A DNA stretch of 40,910 bases from an uncultured Phycisphaerales bacterium (GCA_937868095.1 CALMLO010000052.1:1-40910), one strand, 5' to 3'; shown: positions 32,798 through 40,910, counted from the stretch's first letter. A program made the numbers and translations. Notes: generated by a model from the letters alone, not told the origin.

Positions 32798-33253
32798 GTG
32801 TATCTGGACACGCAATTCTCGATTTTCATGGTAAACAAGCCCGGGGTTTTGGCACGCATCTTAAGAGAAATCGCGGAAGCCAAAATCAACATCGCAGCCC
32901 TCACCATGACGGATTCCTATGAGCATGGGGTGATGCGGGTGGTGGGCGACAACGCTGAGAAACTCCGGTCGGTCCTCAAACGGCTCAACCTCCAGTTCAG
33001 CGAAACCGAGGTCCTGTGTGTGAATCTGCCCAATCATGCCGGCGCTATGGCCGCTGTAACCGGCAAACTGGCCGATGCACACGTTAATATTTCCTATGCC
33101 TACTGCACTGCCGGTGCAAAAGGCGGCCGAACCACTTGTGTCCTGAAAGTAGCCGATGTCGCCAAGGCGATGAAGGTTCTCGAAGGGTTTTTGGAGCCCA
33201 AAAAGAAAAAATCCGTTCGCTCTTTGCGGCGCAGCCCTGCATCCAGACAGTAA
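32798..33253 (+). CDS. Tandem ACT-domain protein
   Basis: 151 residues from a GTG at 32798 with AGGAG seven bases upstream; an earlier GTG at 32741, directly after the preceding stop, gives an extension that lacks such a site and is not conserved-looking. Two ACT domains follow each other: FSIFMVNKPGVLARILREIA with INIAALTMTD, and LCVNLPNHAGAMAAVTGKLA with VNISYAYC. ACT pairs bind amino acids and act as regulators. The C-terminus is a basic tail (PKKKKSVRSLRR). The ligand is unknown. Probably co-transcribed with the STAS gene. Confidence 0.8.
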   Translation: MYLDTQFSIFMVNKPGVLARILREIAEAKINIAALTMTDSYEHGVMRVVGDNAEKLRSVLKRLNLQFSETEVLCVNLPNHAGAMAAVTGKLADAHVNISYAYCTAGAKGGRTTCVLKVADVAKAMKVLEGFLEPKKKKSVRSLRRSPASRQ

Positions 33254-33307
33254 GAAAAGCAAATCTTCGAACAAAAGGCAGATTCTTTCTGACAAAGGCG
33301 GAATCCT

Positions 33308-34546
33308 ATGAAAAAACTGTCTAAATCATCCATGTTTTGCTGTGTCATTTTTTTCTGGCTTGGTTCGGTGTCCTTTTCAGCGGACTGGCCGCAATGGAGG
33401 GGCCCCCAGCGGGATGGAAAAGCCAGCGGCTTTTCTGCTCCTTCCCAGTGGCCGGCCGAGTTGAAGCAGAAATGGTCTGTACCCGTTGGGCTGGGGGTGG
33501 CAACACCGGCTTTGGCGGGCCGGCGGCTTTATGTCTTTACCCGGCAGGGCGATGAAGAGGCGATTTTGTGTCTGGATGCCGATTCAGGAAAGGAGATTTG
33601 GTCGAACCGCTATGCGGCAGTGGCGGTCACCGGCGCCCCAGGCCGGTTCCCAGGCCCCAGAAGTTCTCCTGCTGTGGGAGAGGGGAAAGTGGTTACGCTT
33701 GGTGTCGGCGGAGTCCTTTCCTGCCTTCAGGCGGACGACGGCAAACTGCTTTGGCGGACAGACCCCTATTCAGGGGTGGTGCCCCGCTTTTTTACCGCGA
33801 TGTCCCCTCTGATAACAGACGCCATGGCGATAGCCCAATTAGGCGGCCAGGGCAATGGCGGTATCCTTGCTTTTGACCTCACCACCGGCCAGGTAAAATG
33901 GCAATGGACGCAGGAAGGCCCTGAATATGCCTCTCCCATGATTCTGACGGCGGAAGGCACCCGCCAAATTGCTGCCCTTACCGAGAAAAGTGTAGTGGGT
34001 CTGGCTCTCGAAGACGGCCGGCTGCTTTGGAAACTGCCGTTTCTTCCTCTCGAGAGGTCGTACAATTCCGTCACACCGATTGTGAATGGGCCGGTTGTTG
34101 TCTATTCCGGCGCCTCGCGGGGTACATTTGCCGTTCGGATTGAAAAACAGGGCGAACAATTCGTCCCCGTTCCCCTCTGGGAAAACAAGGAGATTGCAAC
34201 CCGCTACAATACACCTGTTCTGCATCAGGGGTATCTGTACGGCCTTTCCGAAAAGGGCAATCTGTTTTGTCTGAATGCGGCGGACGGCAAACTCAGCTGG
34301 CTGGATGAAGTTCAGCGGGATCGCGGCGGTTTCGGGGCGATAGTCGATGTCGGTTCGGCTTTGATGGCTTTGCCCTCAAACGGAGAATTGATTGTCTTAG
34401 AACCCGACGAGAAAGCATTCAAACAGAAAGTCCTTTGGAAAACCGCTCAGACGCCGGTCTATGCTCATCCCGTTCTTGACGGCGGACGCATTTACATCAA
34501 AGACGAGCAGAATCTGACCCTCTGGACGCTGGAGGAGCCGCTCTGA
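33308..34546 (+). CDS. Exported PQQ-type beta-propeller protein
   Basis: 412 residues with a signal peptide (FCCVIFFWLGSVSFSA). The mature start DWPQWRGPQRDGK is a planctomycete hallmark for this protein type. Propeller blades repeat the pattern LYVFTRQGDEEAILCLDADS..GKEIW, DGKLLW and DGRLLWKL. Such proteins resemble BamB or PQQ-dependent dehydrogenases, but the residues that bind PQQ in the dehydrogenases are not evident, so a structural or carbohydrate-related role is likelier than alcohol oxidation. AAGGCGG precedes the ATG. 54 bases separate it from the ACT gene. Confidence 0.82.
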   Translation: MKKLSKSSMFCCVIFFWLGSVSFSADWPQWRGPQRDGKASGFSAPSQWPAELKQKWSVPVGLGVATPALAGRRLYVFTRQGDEEAILCLDADSGKEIWSNRYAAVAVTGAPGRFPGPRSSPAVGEGKVVTLGVGGVLSCLQADDGKLLWRTDPYSGVVPRFFTAMSPLITDAMAIAQLGGQGNGGILAFDLTTGQVKWQWTQEGPEYASPMILTAEGTRQIAALTEKSVVGLALEDGRLLWKLPFLPLERSYNSVTPIVNGPVVVYSGASRGTFAVRIEKQGEQFVPVPLWENKEIATRYNTPVLHQGYLYGLSEKGNLFCLNAADGKLSWLDEVQRDRGGFGAIVDVGSALMALPSNGELIVLEPDEKAFKQKVLWKTAQTPVYAHPVLDGGRIYIKDEQNLTLWTLEEPL

Positions 34547-34547
34547 T

Positions 34548-35489
34548 TTACCGCACTCCTGTATAGAAAGCCGGGGGCTTGTCGCCCATTCGGTTGCTGA
34601 GAGTGCCGATGCCTTCGATTGTGCACTCAATCAGATCGCCCGGCTTCAGGTACCGGCCGTCAGCCGCGCCGACTCCCTCCGGAGTGCCCGTAACAATCAC
34701 ATCCCCGGGCTCCAGCGTCATCAGGTGGCTCAGAAAAGACACAATTTCATACACCGTATAAATCATCTCCGACGTCGAAGCGTTTTGCCGCACTTCTCCA
34801 TTGACGCTCAGGGTCATTTGCAGATTCTGCGGCTCAGGGATTTCATCGGCCGTAACCAGCCACGGTCCCAGCGGCAGAAAATCGTCCGACCATTTTCCCA
34901 TCAGCCATTCGTAAAAATCTTTGCCGCCCGTTTGTCCCTGTCTTTGGCTGAAGGTTACGGACCTGGCGGAAATATCATTGGCAACCGTGTAGCCGGCAAT
35001 GGCCTTGGCCGCTCGTTCCGGCGGAAGGGCTCTGGCGGTTTTGCCGATGATTACGGCCAGTTCAATTTCATAATCCACCTCCTCACTGTACAAAGGCCAG
35101 GAGATGATTTTCTGATGGCCGGCAGCCGCCGTAGGCGGCTTGAGGAACGGACGCAGCGGAACCCGCTCGCTGTTCAGATTCGGTAGCCCTTCGCTGCGGC
35201 CGGTTTCCTGAAGGTGCTTCGCATAATTCCCCGCTAAGGCCAGCAGTTTGCCTGGTCGGGGGACGGGAGCCAGCCACATCAGCCGATCCAACGCAATCAC
35301 TTCGGCGGGATGTTCGCGAACCCCCTCCAGAATCTCCATCGCCGCAGCCCCTTTAATCAGGATTTCTTTCACGCTGTGAAGCCGTTTTTTGGGATTGTCC
35401 TGCGTGGCTGCAGGAATATCAATCAATCCCTCTTCCGTCACAATCCCGCAGGTAACACGGTTGTTGTAAAAACACGAGGCAAGCTTCAT
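34548..35489 (-). CDS. Fumarylacetoacetate hydrolase family protein
   Basis: 313 residues from the ATG at 35489 (AAGGG upstream); a longer frame exists but MKLASCFYNNRV is the normal N-terminus of the family. The metal-binding acidic triad lies in EEVDYEIELAVIIG and in VANDISARSV. KDFYEWLMGKWSDDFLPLGPW, VNGEVRQ and VTGTPEGVGAA are conserved. Relatives hydrolyse or decarboxylate 2-oxo acids and acylpyruvates in sugar-acid and aromatic breakdown; the substrate here is open. It ends two bases from the convergent PQQ-type gene. Confidence 0.88.
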   Translation of the reverse strand: MKLASCFYNNRVTCGIVTEEGLIDIPAATQDNPKKRLHSVKEILIKGAAAMEILEGVREHPAEVIALDRLMWLAPVPRPGKLLALAGNYAKHLQETGRSEGLPNLNSERVPLRPFLKPPTAAAGHQKIISWPLYSEEVDYEIELAVIIGKTARALPPERAAKAIAGYTVANDISARSVTFSQRQGQTGGKDFYEWLMGKWSDDFLPLGPWLVTADEIPEPQNLQMTLSVNGEVRQNASTSEMIYTVYEIVSFLSHLMTLEPGDVIVTGTPEGVGAADGRYLKPGDLIECTIEGIGTLSNRMGDKPPAFYTGVR

Positions 35490-35634
35490 TCCCGACCCTT
35501 TCGAATAAAGCAGGAACCTCTGGGCCAAGCCCTTTCCGGGTGCGCTGAGCCCTTACAGTTTCTGGTTGCTTATTTTGGCTTTGTCCGGTTTTTCCCCCTT
35601 CCAGGAAAAATCTTTTGTTTCTTGAAAGATACCC
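35490..35634. other. Intergenic start of the spacer between the hydrolase and the aldo/keto reductase
   Basis: No gene recognised. It holds the 5' flank of the hydrolase (minus strand) and leads into the proposed promoter at 35635. Confidence 0.3.
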
Positions 35635-35640
35635 TATAAT
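35615..35640 (+). promoter_or_regulatory. Possible promoter of the aldo/keto reductase unit
   Basis: A perfect TATAAT at 35635-35640. The -35 is poor: TTGTTT (35615-35620) is only 14 bases away, and TTTTGT 16 bases away is a weak match. Confidence 0.35.
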
Positions 35641-35679
35641 GAATCGGGTATTGTTTCAAGCAACTTTTGGGAGAATCTT

Positions 35680-35889
35680 ATGATTTCTTCGCTGCCGGCT
35701 CAGCAGAAACAGCATCCGAGGCAGAATATCCTATGCAGACAAACAAGGTCTTTTATGTTTTCTTCGTGTGAATGTCTCCCATGGAGCATGTCGGACGGCC
35801 GATTCGGAAAACAAATATCTCCTGTCCCGGCATTCTGTCTCGGCAGCCGTTTCAACCGTCGTTTTTCCAAAGATGAGGAAGGTCAATGA
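35680..35889 (+). CDS. Possible 69-residue upstream ORF
   Basis: An ATG with GGGAG six bases upstream, about 40 bases after a TATAAT, and a stop that overlaps the aldo/keto reductase start by ATGA. These signals are what a translated leader would have. The protein (MISSLPAQQKQHPRQ at the start, four Cys, many Ser/Arg) resembles nothing known and its composition is not typical of a conserved protein. It may be a real coupling ORF or chance. Confidence 0.25.
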   Translation: MISSLPAQQKQHPRQNILCRQTRSFMFSSCECLPWSMSDGRFGKQISPVPAFCLGSRFNRRFSKDEEGQ

Positions 35890-36806
35890 AAATCGCAAGA
35901 CGGACATTTCTGAAACAATCAATGATAGGTCTGGGCGGTCTCCTGCTCGGCTGTCGCCGGCAGACCGAGAGCCAGTCCGCCGCTTTCTGGGACCCTTATG
36001 AAAAAACTTCCCTCGGACGCACCGGACTTCGCTTGTCGCGGGTAGGTTGGGGAACGGGGATGAAGGGCTCTCGTCGAATGTCAAACCAGACCCGCCTCGG
36101 AAAAGAAAAATTCAATGAACTGGCCCGCGGCTGCTTCGAACGGGGGGTTTGCTGGTTTGATGCCGCCGACCTTTACGGCAGCCATTCCTATCTGGCCGAT
36201 GCCCTTGAAGGCATTCGGCGTGAGGAATATGTGCTCGTTTCCAAAATCTGGCTGGGCTGGGGAGGGCTGCCGGAGCCGGAAAGACCGGATGCCGATATCA
36301 TCGTCGGCCGATTCCTCAAAGAACTCCGCACGGATTATATCGATTTGGTTCTTCTGCATTGTATGGCGGCCCCGGATTGGCCCGACCGCCACGAAAAACA
36401 GATGGAAATTCTCGATCGCCTGAAGACCCAGGGCGTCATCCGGGCGCACGGCATTTCCTGTCATTCCCTGCCGGCTCTTCAGGCAGCCGCCGTTCATCCC
36501 TGGGTGGATTCCATTCATACCCGCATCAATCCTTTTGGAGTTCAGATGGATGCCGAGCCCGACCAGGTGGTGCCGGTTCTCCAGGAGGCCCATCGCAACG
36601 GCAAAGGGGTGATTGGGATGAAGATTATCGGCGAGGGGGCTTTTCGAAACAGCCCGCTCAAACGCAGTCAATCGGTTGATTTTGTATTCAATCTCGGCTG
36701 TGTGGATGCCGTCGTCGTCGGCTTTGAGTCGCTTCAGGAAGAAGAGGATTTCGCCCAGTGTGTTCGGCAAACGCCGGTGCGTCTGCCCGCGGCTTCCTCT
36801 GCCTGA
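35886..36806 (+). CDS. Exported aldo/keto reductase family oxidoreductase
   Basis: 306 residues. RRTFLKQSMIGLGGLLLGC is a twin-arginine signal that also ends in a lipobox (Cys23), so it may be a Tat-exported lipoprotein. The catalytic tetrad is present: Asp92 and Tyr97 (FDAADLYG), Lys120 (VSK) and His158 (LLHC). KTSLGRTGLRLSRVGWGTG is the standard family start of the mature domain. AGGAAGG lies just before the ATG. It would reduce or oxidise carbonyls with a bound NAD(P)H outside the cytoplasm; substrate unknown. C-terminal LPAASSA. Confidence 0.85.
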   Translation: MKIARRTFLKQSMIGLGGLLLGCRRQTESQSAAFWDPYEKTSLGRTGLRLSRVGWGTGMKGSRRMSNQTRLGKEKFNELARGCFERGVCWFDAADLYGSHSYLADALEGIRREEYVLVSKIWLGWGGLPEPERPDADIIVGRFLKELRTDYIDLVLLHCMAAPDWPDRHEKQMEILDRLKTQGVIRAHGISCHSLPALQAAAVHPWVDSIHTRINPFGVQMDAEPDQVVPVLQEAHRNGKGVIGMKIIGEGAFRNSPLKRSQSVDFVFNLGCVDAVVVGFESLQEEEDFAQCVRQTPVRLPAASSA

Positions 36807-36808
36807 TA

Positions 36809-36854
36809 ACAAAAAACACACACTCCGGCGAACGCCGCCGCCGAAGTGTGTGTT
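36809..36854 (-). terminator. Terminator of the LamG/dockerin-like gene
   Basis: AACACACACT (36815-36824) pairs with AGTGTGTGTT (36845-36854), extended inside by CGGCG/CGCCG. On the minus strand the stem is followed by a T run (the A run at 36811-36816 on the plus strand). On the plus strand no T run follows, so it serves the minus-strand gene. Confidence 0.8.
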
Positions 36855-36859
36855 GAAGA

Positions 36860-36875
36860 CTGTCTGGTCAGACAG
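36860..36875. repeat. Short perfect inverted repeat after the LamG gene
   Basis: CTGTCTG and CAGACAG separated by two bases, between the stop codon of the LamG gene and its terminator. It may form a small 3' hairpin or be a protein binding site. Confidence 0.35.
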
Positions 36876-36881
36876 ACCTGT

Positions 36882-39107
36882 TTAGTCGCATGCCGATTGC
36901 GGATACCGCTGGCATTCCAGCCATTGGGCCGCAAATAAAGCAAAATCCGCCAGGTTAACCGCACAGTCTTTGTTCAGGTCAAAAGCCGTCAGCGGTTCTT
37001 CCGCGTCTTCCATGCAAACATACTTGTCCGGCTCAAAGTCCACATACAGTTGGGCAATCTGAACAGCCGTCAGCGGGTAACTGTAGATTCGCACATCATC
37101 GATGGCCCCATCTACAGAATTTTCCGTTTCCCGCCCGCCGATGGAAATCGGCGCTGCCGGCAGCGGATGCCCCGTCAAATCCAGCACAATCGTCTCGTTA
37201 TTGTCGCCGTCCGTATAAATCGTGTATGACGTCGTCTGCGGGTCATAAACCGCGGTAATCATGTGCCACTGGCCGTCATCCAGTTCAATATCCGGATTGC
37301 CGTCCGCCCAGTAAGCCGCATCATTGGCCGATTCAAAGAAGAACACCGTCTGGTTGCGTGTGGCCTTGTCCACGCCGAACAGCCAGCCCGCACTGCCGGC
37401 ATCCAGTTTGGAAACCGGAAGCCGCCAGCCGACTGCCGAGCGTTCCTTGTACCAGTAACTGATGGTAAATCCGAGCGGATAGAAGTTGAAGAACTCTGGA
37501 TTGTCGATAGCCGCATAGTCCGCCGTATTGGAAAAGACAATGGCCTCTCCATTGATGCCGCTGCCGTACGCCGCAGCGCCGATGCCGCCGCCGGCCATCA
37601 TTCCGTTATGAGCCGCCGCACCCGGCACACTCAGCGGTGCAGAATCCAGCAGGTTGCCGTCAAATTTCCAGTGGCCCATCAGCCGTTTGGTCCACAGCCA
37701 CGCCTTTGCAGAAGGAGCCGATGGAGTCAGCCCGTTATAAGCGATGCAGTAGTATTGCCCTTCTTCGGCAACTGTCGCGCCGCGAACGGTTAAGGTATCA
37801 GTGGTTGTGCCCTCATAGATGCCGTTGTCCGTCAGCGGAATATCGGGTTCGCCTGCCTTGAACCACTGATAGCTGCCGGCAACGTCATTGGCGATAATGG
37901 AGAAGACGGCATCCGGCTCAGCAATCGCATTGACCGGCTGGCTCAAAATCAAAGGCACAGCCCCCTTGGCCGTGAAGGACCAAATCGGCCCTGCAATGTT
38001 GTTGGGGTCGCCGGCTGAATACGGCTGGCCGCTGCCGTTGTTCAATCCTTCTTCAATGCTCCAGTAGTAAGTTCGTCCTTCCGCTACCGTCACCACATAA
38101 GAAACTTCCGGGTTCGTCCAGTCGGTATGAGCAACCTGGCCGATACAAGCCAGTTCGCTTTCGCTCTCGCCCAGCCAGATATAGTGAACCAGGATTTTGG
38201 GATTGACGGCAAGGATTTCATTCGGATCTACTCCCGCTTTCCAGTTCAGTGTTACCTCCGTCTGAGTCAATGAAATCAAGGTTCCCACCGAACCGTCGAT
38301 ATTCTGCGGCTGCGGGTCGGGCTCGCGGGCGCACAGCGGCGGAACGGCCGTAAGAATCATACCCCCGGGAACCGTCGTGGTATCTACCACAATTGTTCCG
38401 CCGCCTCGGCTGCCCGGTGTCGTCCCATAGGCCTTCAGATAGCCGGCGGCAATCCAGTCAGGAACGCTCTCGCTGAGGTCCTGCCCCCGCAGAATCAGGG
38501 TCCCTTCCCAGATGTCCAGACAAGTCAGCCCTTGTCCGGCCGTGTTGGCGGCCATGTTGAACCCGTTGGCGATATCAACGGTCCCGCCGTACAGGTTCAA
38601 ATATCCGCCAAGCCAAAGATAATCACTGACCGTAACTTTGCTGTCATCGTACACGTTTAATGTTACATAAGGAGCCACAAACCACCAGTTGTCGCCCAGG
38701 CAAAGATTGACCGCACTCAATTGCCCGCCGTTTCGCACATTGATAATGGAGCGTGCATTTTCGGCAGAGGCCACCGGTCCCATCACAAACCCTCGATGAA
38801 TCAGCGTACCGCCGTCAATGTTCAGCGTGGCTCCCCAGTTGGGGCCGTGCATGTCTGTCGGGCGGACAGTCTCACTGCCGCAGTCGATAGAATCCTGAGC
38901 ACGAATGGTAATGATGGGCGAGGCCGCCACATACCCGATGTTGATGTTTCCAGTCACCGTCGGATTCTTCGGCGGCACACCGTTTGACCAGTTGCCCGCC
39001 GTAACCCACAGCCCGTCGCCGGCCGCACCTGTCCAGGTGGTATCCGCTGCCCATACGGATACGGCAGCTATCCACAAACTGAAGATGCTCAAAAGTACAG
39101 TTCGCAT
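36882..39107 (-). CDS. Multidomain secreted protein: scaffold, Ig, LamG and dockerin-like C-terminus
   Basis: 741 residues from the ATG at 39107 (GGAGGA upstream). Signal peptide 1-20; a beta-rich scaffold 21-256 shared with the gene at 39271-40086; an Fn3-like stretch about 270-380 (TYYWSIEEGL); an Ig-like domain about 384-470 (GQYYCIAYNG); a LamG/concanavalin domain about 477-690 (LMGHWKFDGNLLDSA, DDVRIYSYPLT); and a C-terminal FDLNKDCAVNLADFALFAAQ (709-728), the dockerin-like calcium motif common at the ends of planctomycete secreted proteins. Probably a surface or extracellular polysaccharide-binding protein held through the C-terminal motif. A terminator lies downstream and 163 bases separate it from the next gene. 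Confidence 0.85.
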   Translation of the reverse strand: MRTVLLSIFSLWIAAVSVWAADTTWTGAAGDGLWVTAGNWSNGVPPKNPTVTGNINIGYVAASPIITIRAQDSIDCGSETVRPTDMHGPNWGATLNIDGGTLIHRGFVMGPVASAENARSIINVRNGGQLSAVNLCLGDNWWFVAPYVTLNVYDDSKVTVSDYLWLGGYLNLYGGTVDIANGFNMAANTAGQGLTCLDIWEGTLILRGQDLSESVPDWIAAGYLKAYGTTPGSRGGGTIVVDTTTVPGGMILTAVPPLCAREPDPQPQNIDGSVGTLISLTQTEVTLNWKAGVDPNEILAVNPKILVHYIWLGESESELACIGQVAHTDWTNPEVSYVVTVAEGRTYYWSIEEGLNNGSGQPYSAGDPNNIAGPIWSFTAKGAVPLILSQPVNAIAEPDAVFSIIANDVAGSYQWFKAGEPDIPLTDNGIYEGTTTDTLTVRGATVAEEGQYYCIAYNGLTPSAPSAKAWLWTKRLMGHWKFDGNLLDSAPLSVPGAAAHNGMMAGGGIGAAAYGSGINGEAIVFSNTADYAAIDNPEFFNFYPLGFTISYWYKERSAVGWRLPVSKLDAGSAGWLFGVDKATRNQTVFFFESANDAAYWADGNPDIELDDGQWHMITAVYDPQTTSYTIYTDGDNNETIVLDLTGHPLPAAPISIGGRETENSVDGAIDDVRIYSYPLTAVQIAQLYVDFEPDKYVCMEDAEEPLTAFDLNKDCAVNLADFALFAAQWLECQRYPQSACD

Positions 39108-39219
39108 AAACACATCCTCCGCAAAAGTCGTTTTATAAGTATTCTGCCGCCTTGCGGCAGTAAGCCGCATAGATAATTGCTGATTGCCCTTTTTCAATCC
39201 GCCTGATCGAGGAAAAGAA

Positions 39220-39243
39220 GCCGGTGTCGATGCAGACGCCGGC
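39220..39243 (-). terminator. Terminator of the scaffold PEP-CTERM gene
   Basis: GCCGGTGTC (39220-39228) and GACGCCGGC (39235-39243) form a 9-bp stem with a six-base loop. On the minus strand it is followed by a T-rich tail (TTCTTTTCC). Confidence 0.65.
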
Positions 39244-39270
39244 CCCTTTTTATCCTTCGATTGCTTCTGT

Positions 39271-40086
39271 TCAGATTCTTTTGCGCAATAGCGTCAGACC
39301 GCCCAGCCCCAGCAGAATAACCGTTGCCGGCTCCGGAACGGCTGTAATCAGAGCACCGGTTGGCACCTGCGAAACAACAACTTCTCCCGTGCCGCCGAAG
39401 GCAACCAGCTGCCCGTTGGCAATCCAGCTGAGAATCTCCTGATAGACATCACGACCCTCAGCCGTTCCGCGAATGAGCATCTCGGCATTATCTTCAATGT
39501 TGATTTTGGCATAGGTGCTTCCATGGGCGGCCATATTGACCAGCCCGCCGATGTCGAGTGTGCTGTTTCCCAACAGATTGATTTGCCCGCCCAGCCACAG
39601 CCAGCCCCGGACTTTCACCGTCGAGTCGGACACAGTCAGATTTGCATAAGGCGCATCCCAGAACCACCAGTTGTCACCCAGTCCCAGTTCGCCGACTTCC
39701 AAATAGCCGCCGTTGGTGACAAAGATATTGGAAGGAGCATCAGCCGCTCCGATGGGAGCCGCCACAAAACCGTAATGAATCATTCTTCCCCCGTCAATAT
39801 TCAGGGTTGCTCCCCATTCCGGCCCCCAAAAATCAGACGTGAATGACGCACTGCCGAACTCGGATATTTCGCCCGGTCCTAAATAAGCCGCGGAAGTGCT
39901 CCCCGAAAAACCAACACATCGGCCGCCTTCCGCCGGAGGCACGGTATCCGGCACCCCATTGGTCCACATCGCCGGGTCAAGCCAGTTTCCCGCGCCTCCC
40001 ACCCAATAGGTGTGTTCGTCTGCCCAGCTCACCGAGATGAAACTGAGCACAACAGCACAAAAAATCAATTTCAAAATCGTTTTCAT
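39271..40086 (-). CDS. PEP-CTERM protein sharing a scaffold with the LamG protein
   Basis: 271 residues from the ATG at 40086 (GGAGGA upstream; the frame remains open for 25 more codons without such a site). Signal peptide about 1-22. Residues 23-248 are a repetitive beta-rich domain homologous to residues 21-256 of the neighbouring LamG protein: WGATLNIDGG is at 91-100 in both, LGDNWWF and LWLGG follow at the same spacing. The C-terminus is VPEPATVILLGLGGLTLLRK (250-269), a PEP-CTERM tail for exosortase sorting. Likely anchored or released at the surface; the partner protein instead continues into other domains. Confidence 0.88.
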   Translation of the reverse strand: MKTILKLIFCAVVLSFISVSWADEHTYWVGGAGNWLDPAMWTNGVPDTVPPAEGGRCVGFSGSTSAAYLGPGEISEFGSASFTSDFWGPEWGATLNIDGGRMIHYGFVAAPIGAADAPSNIFVTNGGYLEVGELGLGDNWWFWDAPYANLTVSDSTVKVRGWLWLGGQINLLGNSTLDIGGLVNMAAHGSTYAKINIEDNAEMLIRGTAEGRDVYQEILSWIANGQLVAFGGTGEVVVSQVPTGALITAVPEPATVILLGLGGLTLLRKRI

Positions 40087-40179
40087 CTGTCCAGTCCTCC
40101 AAAAAATTCTCTTCTCGTTTCTGACATAACTGCACTGTTTATCCCACATTCCACACTTCACACATCTCTTGTCTTTATT

Positions 40180-40910
40180 TTATTCTGCCTGCACATGCAG
40201 CTGCGGCAGAGCAAACAGTCCCCAGTCGCCGTCCAGTACATACGGCCGGCCGTCAATCCAAAGACAAACATCCTGCCCGCCGTCCGTTACCGCCAACGTC
40301 AGAAAACGGTCGCTGTCCTTCAAGTCAACCTGAATCGGATAAGTTTCTTTCCCATCCGCGCCGCACCGGCTGAAACGAACCTTTCCATCCACCAGAACCC
40401 AAAAATCGGCATACGGACTGCGGCGGGGCCCGTTCTCGCTGATGCCCGCCAGAGCCGTAAAGCGGGTGATTTTCAAATGCGGCAGTGCCGCTCGAATGGC
40501 CTCTAAATCAAAGGTAATCCCCACATTGGCGTGCATAAAAATAGCCGGATTTTGTTCATTGCCGTAAACCTGCCCATCCAGCCGGAACTGCGGCGAGGAA
40601 TGTTCAACCGGATCCGACAGCTGCCCGCCATTGGTAATTTCCGTCCAGAACTCTCCATTGGTTTTCGGACAATCCTCGAACCGCTCTCCCCTCGAACTGA
40701 TGATGACATCACCCCGGCTTGGGTCCGGAACAAAAACCCCATCTACAAACGGGTTCCACGGTACCCGCTCATACCGTCCGCTGCCTTTGATGCTGTAGCG
40801 GGGGGTGATTTTCTGAACGGCCTGCCCGTTCAAAGGGTCAATCCCGGATTCAATGCGTCCGGTACCAAAGCCGCTGCCCCCGCCGACAATATCCGCCAGA
40901 TTGATATTCT
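40180..40910 (-). CDS. Secreted protein, C-terminal part (cut by the window edge)
   Basis: The frame is open from the window end to the stop at 40180; no start is inside the window. The visible 242 residues begin NINLADIVGGGSGFGTGRIE, then GIDPLNGQAV, WNPFVDGVFVPDP, and a region resembling NPCBM-type carbohydrate-binding modules (ITFDLEAIRAALPHL, ADFWVLVDGKVRFSRCGADG, FLTLAVTDGGQ). Similar tails occur in planctomycete exported FecR/LamG-type proteins. The N-terminal domain and function are unseen. 93 bases separate it from the scaffold PEP-CTERM gene. Confidence 0.65.
   Translation of the reverse strand, partial: NINLADIVGGGSGFGTGRIESGIDPLNGQAVQKITPRYSIKGSGRYERVPWNPFVDGVFVPDPSRGDVIISSRGERFEDCPKTNGEFWTEITNGGQLSDPVEHSSPQFRLDGQVYGNEQNPAIFMHANVGITFDLEAIRAALPHLKITRFTALAGISENGPRRSPYADFWVLVDGKVRFSRCGADGKETYPIQVDLKDSDRFLTLAVTDGGQDVCLWIDGRPYVLDGDWGLFALPQLHVQAE

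Overview
The window looks like chromosomal DNA from an anaerobic planctomycete, most likely class Phycisphaerae (Sedimentisphaerales-like). This is an inference from gene content. The pointers are PEP-CTERM proteins, a LamG protein ending in a planctomycete dockerin-like motif, DUF1080, Tat-exported Gfo/Idh/MocA and sugar-isomerase proteins, a sigma-70 factor with extra N-terminal helix-turn-helix domains, and tyrosine-dependent ThiH. No rRNA, tRNA, CRISPR array, insertion sequence or phage gene was seen.

Layout. 1-7.1 kb is an information-processing block on the plus strand: an unusual sigma-70 factor, proC, a divergent ferredoxin, the SRP RNA, dnaX-recR with an ATGA overlap, and rpoN. dnaX carries a run of nine A at the point where a gamma-type truncated product would be made. 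7.1-10 kb holds a methyltransferase (minus) and a membrane sulfatase-fold protein (plus). 10-14.3 kb is a thiazole operon (thiF-thiS-thiG-thiH plus an MFS transporter) behind a TPP riboswitch and terminator; its last gene overlaps pgsA tail to tail. 15-17 kb has a small cysteine protein and citramalate synthase. 17.2-20.1 kb is a three-gene exported cluster (TIM-barrel sugar isomerase, DUF1080 lipoprotein, Gfo/Idh/MocA oxidoreductase) that matches an oxidise-eliminate-hydrate route for 3-keto-glycosides.

20.1-22.1 kb holds two small PEP-CTERM proteins in a tandemly duplicated transcription unit, followed by a DUF547 protein (minus). 23.5-32.3 kb is one long plus-strand operon: an unrecognised exported protein, two adjacent paralogous solute-binding lipoproteins, two permeases and two ATPases of a peptide-type ABC importer. 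32.4-34.5 kb has a STAS protein, a double-ACT protein and a PQQ-type beta-propeller. A fumarylacetoacetase-family hydrolase (minus) and an exported aldo/keto reductase (plus) follow. 36.9-40.9 kb is a minus-strand surface-protein block: two proteins share one N-terminal scaffold but end differently (LamG plus dockerin-like motif versus PEP-CTERM), and a third is cut by the window edge.

Promoters of ordinary sigma-70 form (TTGAC-like, 16-18 bp, TAnAAT-like) can be placed in front of many units. Two of them sit so close to the start codon that leaderless transcripts are likely. The strongest leads for follow-up are the dnaX slippage site, the exported keto-glycoside trio, the sigma factor with an altered -10-reading segment, and the shared scaffold with exchangeable sorting signals.
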